Positions 1-5,081 of a stretch of 6,533 bases of DNA are shown piece after piece (positions within the stretch are counted from its first letter, which is position 1; each line of letters begins with the position of its first letter). Made by a program: the position numbers and the translations under genes. The stretch lies in the NCBI GenBank assembly GCA_028709985.1, contig JAQUTB010000100.1, forward strand, positions 1-6,533. Reading direction: 5' to 3'. The stretch comes from Dethiosulfovibrio sp. (GTDB lineage: Bacteria > Synergistota > Synergistia > Synergistales > Dethiosulfovibrionaceae). The notes below the pieces were generated by a model. That model was not told the origin of the DNA and made no database searches. It saw only the letters and a program-made list of their open reading frames with translations.

Positions 1-1
1 C

Positions 2-646
2 AGGTGTGGCAAGTGCGCCAAGGCCTGTAATTTCAACGCTATAGTACAGTTTGGGAAACTTCTTCCTACGGTAAACAAGGGGCTGTGCCACGGATGTGGG
101 GTATGTTCCATGGTATGTCCAAGTGGGGCCATAACGGAGGTCCCAAACGTCATCGGAGTCATCTCGGAGGACCGACGGGATAACATAAGGTTTTTGGAGG
201 GGAAGTTGAACGTCGGCTGTCCCAATCCAGTCCCTGTGATACGTTCGGTTATAGAGAGGGCAAAAGAGGGCTCAATCCTCAAGATAGTTGACTGCCCTCC
301 TGGCACGTCCTGCTCTATGGTTGAGGCAGTTGGCCGATCGGATTACGTTCTCCTCGTCACGGAGGGAACGCCCTTTGGGATGGCGGACCTGGAGCTGGCA
401 CTGGAGGTCGTCTCCGACCTAGGACGTCCCGCCGGGGTTATAGTCAACAGGTCCGACCTAGGAGGGTCGGACCCGGAGGACATGTGCCGGCACTTTGGAG
501 TGGACGTCCTGTCAAGAATTCCCTTCTCCAGAGAGGTCGCCCAGCTGTACGGCAAGGGCGAGAACATATACCTAAAATCGCCTCTGTGGAGGGAACATAT
601 AGACGGTATCGTGATGTCACTCAGGGAGAGAGGTGTTATCCTTTGA
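2..646 (+). CDS. MinD-superfamily P-loop ATPase with inserted ferredoxin domain, first copy (5' partial)
   Basis: The reading frame is open from the window edge, so the N-terminus with the Walker A loop (perhaps 60-70 residues) is missing and 214 residues are visible. The fragment opens inside a [4Fe-4S] motif: Cys2, Cys5 and Cys9 are seen, and the first ligand lies off-window. A full second motif follows, CHGCGVCSMVCP (Cys29, 32, 35, 39). The Walker B-like segment IVDCPPGTSC (residues 95-104) and the NRSD / IPFSREV stretch are typical of COG1149-type ATPases. The family couples nucleotide hydrolysis with Fe-S clusters, and a role in cluster or metallocofactor handling is inferred from relatives. 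It is paralogous to the next gene (shared PPGxxC, N[RK]SD and IPFSRE blocks) and its stop overlaps that gene's start, so the two are translationally coupled and may form a heterodimer. An ATG at 110 lies inside the ferredoxin motif and is not the start. Confidence 0.9.
   Translation, partial: RCGKCAKACNFNAIVQFGKLLPTVNKGLCHGCGVCSMVCPSGAITEVPNVIGVISEDRRDNIRFLEGKLNVGCPNPVPVIRSVIERAKEGSILKIVDCPPGTSCSMVEAVGRSDYVLLVTEGTPFGMADLELALEVVSDLGRPAGVIVNRSDLGGSDPEDMCRHFGVDVLSRIPFSREVAQLYGKGENIYLKSPLWREHIDGIVMSLRERGVIL
627..635 (+). promoter_or_regulatory. Ribosome binding site supporting a TTG start at 643
   Basis: The purine-rich stretch AGAGAGGTG ends 7 nt before TTG at 643-645. It lies inside the end of the preceding gene. 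This site decides the start of the second ATPase: the only upstream in-frame ATG (484) would add 53 residues that merely read the first gene in another frame. Confidence 0.6.
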
Positions 647-1506
647 GAGAGATCGTGGTCGTGAGCGGCAAAGGAGGAACGGGAAAGACGTCGGTAACAG
701 CGGCGCTGGCGATGATGGCGGCCAAAAGCGGGGTCGCCCTATGCGATGCGGACGTGGACGCACCGGACCTATGGATCCTTATTCCACCTCAGGAGCAGGA
801 GGAGATAAAGTTCATGGGGATGGACGGCGCACAGGTGAACGAGGACTCCTGTATCGGATGCGGCAGATGCGAGGAGCACTGTCGTTTCGACGCTATAAAG
901 GTCGAAAACGGCAAGGCTTCGGTGGCGTCCACCGGGTGCGAGGGATGCGGAGCCTGCGTGATGGTCTGTCCCACTGAGGCAATCTCCATGGTTCCCAGAC
1001 AGCAGGGGCGGTGGTTCAAGGGTAAAAGCCACCTCGGACCTGTGGTGTATGCCAGGCTTTTCCCAGGAGGGGAAAACAGCGGGATGCTGGTGACCACGGT
1101 GAAGAGGGCGGCAAAACAGGAGGCTGAGAGACTGGGGCTTGGGACCGTCATAGTTGACGGACCTCCGGGAATAGCCTGTCCTGCGATAGCTGCTTTGACA
1201 GGAGCATCTTTGGCCCTCGCCGTAACCGAGCCGACAAGGTCTGGTCTCCACGACCTGAGAAGGCTCCACCAGCTGACGTCTGGACTGGGAGTCCCTATGG
1301 CGGTGGTCCTCAATAAAAGCGACGTGACCGACATGGCCCCCGACGTCAGAGTCGCCTGTGCGGAGATGAACGTTCCTATCCTGGGAGAGATCCCATTTTC
1401 CAGAGAGATACCTAAGGCTGTGGCGTCCAGCGTCATACCTATCGAGCCTATGAGGCCCCATATCGAGAGGATATGGGAGGAAATAGACAGGCTGATCGCC
1501 CTTTAG
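643..1506 (+). CDS. MinD-superfamily P-loop ATPase with inserted ferredoxin domain, second copy
   Basis: Cytoplasmic ATPase of 287 residues from a TTG start whose last two bases overlap the TGA of the preceding paralog. The protein begins MREIVVVSGKGGTGKT, a deviant Walker A (KGGTGKT, residues 10-16) as in MinD/ParA/Mrp proteins. CDADVDAPD follows at 34-42. A two-cluster ferredoxin insertion has ligands Cys70, 73, 76, 80 and Cys99, 102, 105, 109. The residue after the fourth Cys of the first cluster is Arg rather than the usual Pro. VDGPPGIACP (171-180) is the Walker B/switch II region, with a Cys also kept in the sister protein. NKSD lies at 224-227 and IPFSREI at 250-256. Family knowledge links such proteins with NifX/NifB-like proteins and Fe-S or metallocluster handling; the exact client is unknown. 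The TAG stop lies inside the terminator palindrome. Confidence 0.93.
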   Translation: MREIVVVSGKGGTGKTSVTAALAMMAAKSGVALCDADVDAPDLWILIPPQEQEEIKFMGMDGAQVNEDSCIGCGRCEEHCRFDAIKVENGKASVASTGCEGCGACVMVCPTEAISMVPRQQGRWFKGKSHLGPVVYARLFPGGENSGMLVTTVKRAAKQEAERLGLGTVIVDGPPGIACPAIAALTGASLALAVTEPTRSGLHDLRRLHQLTSGLGVPMAVVLNKSDVTDMAPDVRVACAEMNVPILGEIPFSREIPKAVASSVIPIEPMRPHIERIWEEIDRLIAL

Positions 1507-1549
1507 ATAAAACAGGCCCGGTCCAATTGGACCGGGCCTGTTTTATCTA
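1504..1549. terminator. Bidirectional intrinsic terminator, perfect 46-nt palindrome
   Basis: Two 23-nt arms match without mismatch, centred between 1526 and 1527. The GC-rich core is CAGGCCCGGTCC and its complement, around an AATT centre. AAAA and TTTT flank the core, so either transcript gives a hairpin followed by U residues. It sits between convergent genes. The outermost bases on each side are the stop codons: TAG of the ATPase at 1504-1506 and, on the minus strand, TAG of the NifX-like gene at 1549-1547. Confidence 0.93.
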
Positions 1550-1876
1550 CAACACCTTTTTAAGATTTCCTGCGATACAGTCAGCGACCGCCTTCGAGAC
1601 GGTACAGCCAGACGCCACGAAGGCGGAAAGACCGCCGCCCTTCATGGCGGACTCTGCGTTAGGCCCAAACTGAGGCCCTATTATGGCCTTAACTCCCTCG
1701 GAGGCCACCGCAGCCACTGCCTGACCGCCAGCCCCGTGAGCCATGGCCGAGGTGTCGTTTCTGATCGACCTGAGATAGTTGCCCTCACCGTCGAAGATTG
1801 AAAAATATTCGGCACGACCGAAACGATCCGCCACCAGGGCCTCCGGTCCTTCACCGCTTGACGCTACTGCGTACAT
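1547..1876 (-). CDS. NifX/NifB-C-terminal-like (MTH1175-type) dinitrogenase iron-molybdenum cofactor family protein
   Basis: A 109-residue protein that matches the single-domain Nitro_FeMo-Co fold (Pfam PF02579 type). It shows an N-terminal strand with YAVASSGEG, then DRFGRAEYFSIFD (residues 18-29), an MAHGAGGQAVA helix start (45-55), VKAIIGPQFGPNA (62-74) and a C-terminal VASGCTVSKAVADC helix (87-100). In nitrogen fixers this fold binds FeMo-co precursors. In non-fixing anaerobes free-standing copies are common next to ferredoxin-MinD ATPases, and a general Fe-S or metal cluster carrier role is inferred. Cys91 and Cys100 are possible ligands, though this is not proven. ATG at 1876 follows GGAGGCG by about 7 nt. 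The gene converges on the ATPase pair rather than joining it. It has its own promoter, but no terminator separates it from the upstream hydrolase gene, so it probably also receives read-through. Confidence 0.88.
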   Translation of the reverse strand: MYAVASSGEGPEALVADRFGRAEYFSIFDGEGNYLRSIRNDTSAMAHGAGGQAVAAVASEGVKAIIGPQFGPNAESAMKGGGLSAFVASGCTVSKAVADCIAGNLKKVL

Positions 1877-1915
1877 AAAATCGCCTCCAATACAACGATA
1901 TCGATTTTCTTTATC

Positions 1916-1924
1916 ATTATATCA
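1916..1924 (-). promoter_or_regulatory. Extended -10 promoter for the NifX-like gene
   Basis: On the minus strand the sequence reads TGATATAAT, a perfect extended -10 (TGn followed by consensus TATAAT). It starts directly after the stop codon of the upstream gene. No good -35 is seen 16-19 nt upstream (best about 3 of 6), as is usual for extended -10 promoters. Transcription would start near 1909, giving a leader of about 33 nt before ATG at 1876. An 8-nt palindrome CGATATCG lies in the leader and may be chance. Confidence 0.6.
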
Positions 1925-2880
1925 CTAGAAGCGAACGTCGACCACCGATTCAAGCTCCATACCGTCCTCGTCCACGTGGATCATCAGTCCGGTCCTGAGG
2001 GGGAAGAACTTTTCCTGAAGGATAGCCGCTAGGGCCATCTGACCTCCGAAACCGGTGCAGTGCCCCGCCCCGATCCAGCTGGGGTCCCTCTCACCCAAAG
2101 CCTCAGCGGTCCACTGGATCACTTCCGGCTCCGCCTCTATGAGGTGTAACCCTCCGACGATGCCCTCCAATGGCATGTCAGGGAAAAGGGACGCTCCATG
2201 GTCCAGGATGTTTATTATCCCAGCGTGGGCACATCCGGTCAGCACCACAACCCCGACCCCCTCGATCAGGGCGTAGAGGGAGATGTCATCCTCCATCCTG
2301 TCAGGAACCGCCATCCCCCCCACGGAGGAGAAGAGTCCCTTTGGAGGTAGCTCTATTTTGTTCTTTCGGGGGATCTGTCCCGAGACAAAAAGGCCCGGAA
2401 TTACCGACATAGGATCGGAGGTGAGAACAAGCTTTCCCCCTGCGTCCTCTATCCTCTTGGCCGAGTCCTCCGGAGACATGCCTATGTGTTTCCACTCAGG
2501 CTCCGTTACGTAGTGAGGTCGAAAGATGGAGGGGTGGGCTATAACCGGAATGTCGGACCTGGAGGAGGCCTCCAGTATCTGGGCTATTCCCTTGGTGTGA
2601 TCGTAATGACAGTGGTCAATACGACGGCGTCCAGATCGTCCAGGTCTATCTCCAGCTCCTCCATGTTGTTGACCAGGGCCAGAGGGTTTTGTCCCACGTC
2701 CATCAGGACGTGATATACCTCGCCGTCCCTCAGGGTCTCCAGATAGAGGGAGATGCCATGCTGACCTAAAAATGGGGTCTCGTAGAGAACCGTATCCTCC
2801 GCCAGGACCGTTATGGATAGGCTCTCGAGGGAGACGGGAGAACCATTTCCGATCAGGGAGCCCTCAAAGTCTGAAACCAT
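1925..2880 (-). pseudogene. Metallo-beta-lactamase-fold hydrolase (COG1237 type), frameshifted
   Basis: Two minus-strand frames together encode one protein of about 318 residues. The first part (from ATG at 2880) reads LSITVLAEDT, then FLGQHGISLYLET, then DLDDLDAVVLT, and would run to a stop at 2584-2586 in its own frame. The continuation HCHYDHTKGIAQIL, the metal-binding HxHxDH motif, lies one frame over from about 2614. It goes on through IAHPSIF, VVVLTGCAHAGIINIL, GGLHLIEAE and GAGHCTGFGG to TAG at 1927-1925. These blocks are characteristic of COG1237 metal-dependent hydrolases, some of which are annotated as dihydropterin/RFAP synthase-like; the substrate is unknown. One missing base in a GG on the + strand (2614-2615) explains the break. 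AAGGAG ends 10 nt before ATG at 2880. The start overlaps cdd by 17 nt. It could be a true inactivation or a sequencing or assembly error. Confidence 0.85.
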
Positions 2881-3271
2881 CTGGCAGCAGCTCCTTTACG
2901 GTCCAGGTCATTTGATGATCCTTATCGCAGACGGCCAGCACCGGAGCCTCTGGGTCAAAAAACTCGGACAAAACCTGGCGACAGGCCCCACAGGGGGAGC
3001 TAGCTCGGTTTCCTCCGGCTCTGACGACTATCCCGATAAAGTCGCCCCTTCCATATCCTCTGGAGATGGCGGAGAAAACAGCGGTCCTCTCCGCGCAGTT
3101 GGTGAGACCAAAGGAGGAGTTTTCGACGTTACATCCTGTGATTATCTCGCCGTCGGACATCAATATGGCGGCTCCTACGGCAAATTTGCTGTATGGACAC
3201 CAAGCCCTGCCCATAGCCGAAGTGGCCGCCTCTATGAGCTTCTCTTTTGAGGAGTTAAAACTAGCTTTCAT
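2864..3271 (-). CDS. cdd: Cytidine deaminase
   Basis: A 135-residue enzyme of the short homotetrameric class, which hydrolyses cytidine or deoxycytidine to uridine or deoxyuridine in pyrimidine salvage. YSKFAVGAAI (residues 27-36) and the nucleoside-binding CNVENSSFG (47-55, with Asn48 and Glu50) are present. The zinc and catalytic signature is TNCAER, with Cys59 as ligand and Glu61 as the proton shuttle. The second zinc half is PCGACRQ, with Cys94 and Cys97. All key residues are intact and the length is normal. The start overlaps the stop of the HTH gene as ATGA, and GAGGGGTGG precedes it, so it is coupled to the regulator-like gene. Its own 3' end overlaps the hydrolase start. Expression is probably driven by the promoter at 3642-3670. 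Confidence 0.97.
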   Translation of the reverse strand: MKASFNSSKEKLIEAATSAMGRAWCPYSKFAVGAAILMSDGEIITGCNVENSSFGLTNCAERTAVFSAISRGYGRGDFIGIVVRAGGNRASSPCGACRQVLSEFFDPEAPVLAVCDKDHQMTWTVKELLPDGFRL

Positions 3272-3576
3272 TCGTCCACCCCTCCTATAACGTCCCCCAC
3301 TATTCTCTCAAGGACGTCGTCTCCCAAGAGCTGGCCCTTTCCGCTGACGCTTATCGCCTCATCTACGATGGCCCTGAGATCCTTCATTGAGATGGAACCC
3401 AAATTGGACCTTACCGAGTTATCGGACATCCAGCGGTCTATGACCTCCCTCTGGAATCGCCAGTGTCGACCTACCTTATTGCCTGGGATTCTGCCCTCCT
3501 GACAAAGCTTGTACATACTGGACTTGGAGATTTTGAGGTAGGTAGCCAGTTCCTCTATGGTCATGATCTCGCTCAT
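3268..3576 (-). CDS. Small excisionase/MerR-type helix-turn-helix DNA-binding protein
   Basis: A 102-residue protein. Residues 5-50 form a clear HTH_17 (excisionase-family, winged MerR-like) domain: MTIEELATYLKISKSSMYKL carries the helix-turn-helix, and GRIPGNKVGRHWRFQREVID is the wing that contacts DNA. The remaining half (LRAIVDEAIS, VLERIVGDVIGG) looks helical and is not recognised; it may serve in oligomerisation. There is no phage or integrase context, so a transcription regulator is likelier than an excisionase. It is first in the operon with cdd and ends in an ATGA overlap with it. The first ATG (3576) is chosen over the Met at residue 5 because of the strong Shine-Dalgarno. Autoregulation is plausible given an inverted repeat in the leader, but this is inference. 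Confidence 0.88.
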   Translation of the reverse strand: MSEIMTIEELATYLKISKSSMYKLCQEGRIPGNKVGRHWRFQREVIDRWMSDNSVRSNLGSISMKDLRAIVDEAISVSGKGQLLGDDVLERIVGDVIGGVDE

Positions 3577-3580
3577 CCTT

Positions 3581-3589
3581 CCACCTCCT
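3581..3589 (-). promoter_or_regulatory. Strong Shine-Dalgarno for the HTH gene
   Basis: The minus strand reads AGGAGGTGG, with eight consecutive bases matching the anti-SD consensus AGGAGGTG. It ends 4 nt before the ATG at 3576 and fixes the first Met as the start. Confidence 0.85.
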
Positions 3590-3612
3590 GAGATCAGATA
3601 AATATATACGGC

Positions 3613-3626
3613 AAATCGTCCGATTT
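3613..3626. repeat. Short inverted repeat in the leader, possible operator
   Basis: AAATCG, a 2-nt gap, then CGATTT form a perfect 6-bp inverted repeat. It lies about 10-23 nt downstream of the predicted start site (near 3635) and upstream of the HTH gene. Position and symmetry fit a dimeric repressor site, but a 6-bp arm is short and AT-rich, so chance is possible. Confidence 0.35.
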
Positions 3627-3641
3627 ATCCAACTGTTCTCG

Positions 3642-3670
3642 ATTATAACAATTTCCGAGGTCACTGACAA
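3642..3670 (-). promoter_or_regulatory. Sigma70-type promoter of the HTH-cdd-hydrolase operon
   Basis: On the minus strand, TTGTCA (3670-3665, five of six matches to TTGACA) is separated by 17 nt from a perfect TATAAT (3647-3642). The -10 is preceded by TGT, so it is also an extended -10. Start of transcription is predicted near 3635, giving a leader of about 59 nt. The -35 box lies 8 nt from the terminator palindrome of the preceding operon, so the unit is well insulated. Confidence 0.85.
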
Positions 3671-3678
3671 ATAACTGT

Positions 3679-3718
3679 TAAAAAAAGGGACAGGGTATAT
3701 ACCCTGTCCCTTTTTTTA
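3679..3718. terminator. Intrinsic terminator, perfect 40-nt palindrome
   Basis: Two 20-nt arms match perfectly, with core GGGACAGGG and CCCTGTCCC around a TATATA centre. The core is flanked by seven A and seven T. On the minus strand it follows the stop codon of the aspartoacylase-like gene (3730-3728) by 9 nt and ends in a U run. It can also work on the + strand, where no incoming gene is seen. Confidence 0.93.
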
Positions 3719-3727
3719 GGCTTTTCG

Positions 3728-4891
3728 TCAGTCCATAAAGACCCTGTCGGACGGTGCCGACTTGGGGTCCTTGAAATAAGCCCCTATGCCGTTGTCCACC
3801 ATCTCCTGGTAGGACGGGACGCCGGATATAACTACCGCTTTACTTGGATCGATCTGGTTGAAGACATCCAGAGCGGTCATGAAGGTGGTTACGTGACGAC
3901 CGACCCTGATGTCTATGGGCCAACCGTTCTCGTCTATAGGCGCGTAGAGAAGCTTGTGCTCCCCGGCCTTCATGACGAAGCGATCCTTGCCGCTCATCAG
4001 GAGCTGCTCGTCGGTTATGCCTCTGATGCGGTCGAGCATCGGCTCAGCTACCTCGGCCAAAAGAGACATGGCGTCGCTGTGGTCGCCTATCTCCCTGTGG
4101 GACAGCCCGTGAAGGGCGGTCGGCGAGAACTCCATCCCGATGGGGATGGGGAAAACCGCGGAGGTCAGCATCATAGAGGTCATGGCAGCAACTGCCTGCC
4201 CCTTTTCATGGGTGACTATGGTGTTCTCCACAGGGTACTCCAACTCTGCCTCGTGGTAGTCAAGGACGATGTCCACCTTCTCGTTGCGGATCATCTCCAT
4301 CATGGCGAAGTTGGTCCTCTCGGTTATGAGACCATCCTGTCTGCCTGGCCAGGTCCTGTTAAAATTTCTGATGTCCATGTAGGCCAGGTTCTGCCCGCTG
4401 GGATAGTGGACGTACACCTCTGGATCTGGCCAGGAGTCGAGGGCGTTGGTGCAACGGTCCCCCATACGCCATACCTTCTCCCCCCAGGGGGTCTGAACGC
4501 TGTAGAACCGAGGATAGGCCTCTCCGTTTCTGGTTATTTGAGAAGCGCTGGTGTTGGCCCTATTGACCACGATGAGCCTTCCCTGCTTAACTACAGCGTT
4601 TTCGACGAAAAGCTGGGAGCTGAGGTTGCTGGCCGGCTCCTCTGGATGGGTTCCTCCAATGAGGAACGCGGTTCCCCCAGGAACTCCGCTGTCAAGGATG
4701 TAGACGTTACAGTCGTTTACCGTCCCAGCTACAACTGGGCTAAAGTCGCTGAGTTTCTTTACCTCCGTTACCCCTGGTCCTGCGACGGTAGGCTCCTGAA
4801 AGAGACGATGTTCCCTGAACATCGATCCGGCCAGAGCCACCAGGCCACCAGCGACCAAAAGGGCGGCTAATTTCACAGATTTAAGGTTCAT
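3728..4891 (-). CDS. Membrane-anchored aspartoacylase/succinylglutamate desuccinylase-like zinc hydrolase
   Basis: A 387-residue protein with a short basic N-terminus and a hydrophobic segment (LAALLVAGGLVALAG, residues 8-22) with no clear cleavage site, so probably an uncleaved anchor with the enzyme outside the membrane. The M14-like signature is GGTHPEEP (79-86), with His82 and Glu85 as zinc ligands. Next come FNRTWPG (177-183), corresponding to the NR-x-FPG substrate-binding motif of aspartoacylases, and LDYHEAE (210-216), with His213 as third ligand. SLLAEVAEP (276-284) offers Glu280 or Glu283 as the catalytic carboxylate; which one is not certain. Family members hydrolyse N-acyl amino acids or related amides; this substrate is unknown. 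It is last in the operon, 15 nt after a small membrane protein gene, with GGGGGTGGCGG before its ATG. Lipobox Cys is absent. Confidence 0.87.
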   Translation of the reverse strand: MNLKSVKLAALLVAGGLVALAGSMFREHRLFQEPTVAGPGVTEVKKLSDFSPVVAGTVNDCNVYILDSGVPGGTAFLIGGTHPEEPASNLSSQLFVENAVVKQGRLIVVNRANTSASQITRNGEAYPRFYSVQTPWGEKVWRMGDRCTNALDSWPDPEVYVHYPSGQNLAYMDIRNFNRTWPGRQDGLITERTNFAMMEMIRNEKVDIVLDYHEAELEYPVENTIVTHEKGQAVAAMTSMMLTSAVFPIPIGMEFSPTALHGLSHREIGDHSDAMSLLAEVAEPMLDRIRGITDEQLLMSGKDRFVMKAGEHKLLYAPIDENGWPIDIRVGRHVTTFMTALDVFNQIDPSKAVVISGVPSYQEMVDNGIGAYFKDPKSAPSDRVFMD

Positions 4892-4906
4892 AATACCGCC
4901 ACCCCC

Positions 4907-5077
4907 CTACTTAAGCCTTAGTATCCGCAGGACAAAGGGTATCATAACGATGCTGAAGAGCACCGCCTCCTGAGGATCCTTGGTTTTCACAAAGTTTCTG
5001 ACGACGGCGATCAGGAAGAAGGCACTTATCAGATAATAAAGCACCATCACTACGTTATTCATCGCAACGAGATTCAT
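4907..5077 (-). CDS. Small two-helix membrane protein, unrecognised
   Basis: I do not recognise a family. From ATG at 5077 it encodes 56 residues with two hydrophobic segments: about residues 8-26 (NVVMVLYYLISAFFLIAVV) and 38-53 (AVLFSIVMIPFVLRIL). They are joined by a polar, charged loop (RNFVKTKDPQE), and the protein ends basic (RILRLK). By the positive-inside rule the basic loop and tail cannot both be decisive, so topology is open. A TTG at 5092 would extend the frame by five residues, but that TTG overlaps the Shine-Dalgarno, so ATG at 5077 is preferred. The gene lies between permease and hydrolase with near-zero gaps, so it may be an accessory subunit of the transporter. It is much shorter than a TRAP small subunit (DctQ, usually four helices). 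Confidence 0.78.
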   Translation of the reverse strand: MNLVAMNNVVMVLYYLISAFFLIAVVRNFVKTKDPQEAVLFSIVMIPFVLRILRLK

Positions 5078-5081
5078 AGAT

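Noticed and set aside
484..642. Upstream extension of the second ATPase to ATG 484
   Set aside because: The extra 53 residues overlap the first ATPase in another frame, show no family resemblance, and the family starts directly before the KGGTGKT loop.
769..1461. Long minus-strand open frames across the second ATPase
   Set aside because: They are shadows of a gene with intact Walker and ferredoxin motifs; the translations are low in structure and lack ribosome binding sites.
2605..2625. Programmed -1 frameshifting at the hydrolase break
   Set aside because: The site TTGACCACTG has no X-XXY-YYZ slippery heptamer and no evident downstream pseudoknot; a missing base explains the break better.
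2813..3250. 145-residue + strand frame opposite cdd
   Set aside because: Antisense to an intact cytidine deaminase with all catalytic residues; no family resemblance.
3893..4870. 325-residue open frame on the + strand
   Set aside because: It is antisense to the aspartoacylase-like gene, whose motifs are clear; it shows no recognisable domain and reflects GC-rich codon bias.
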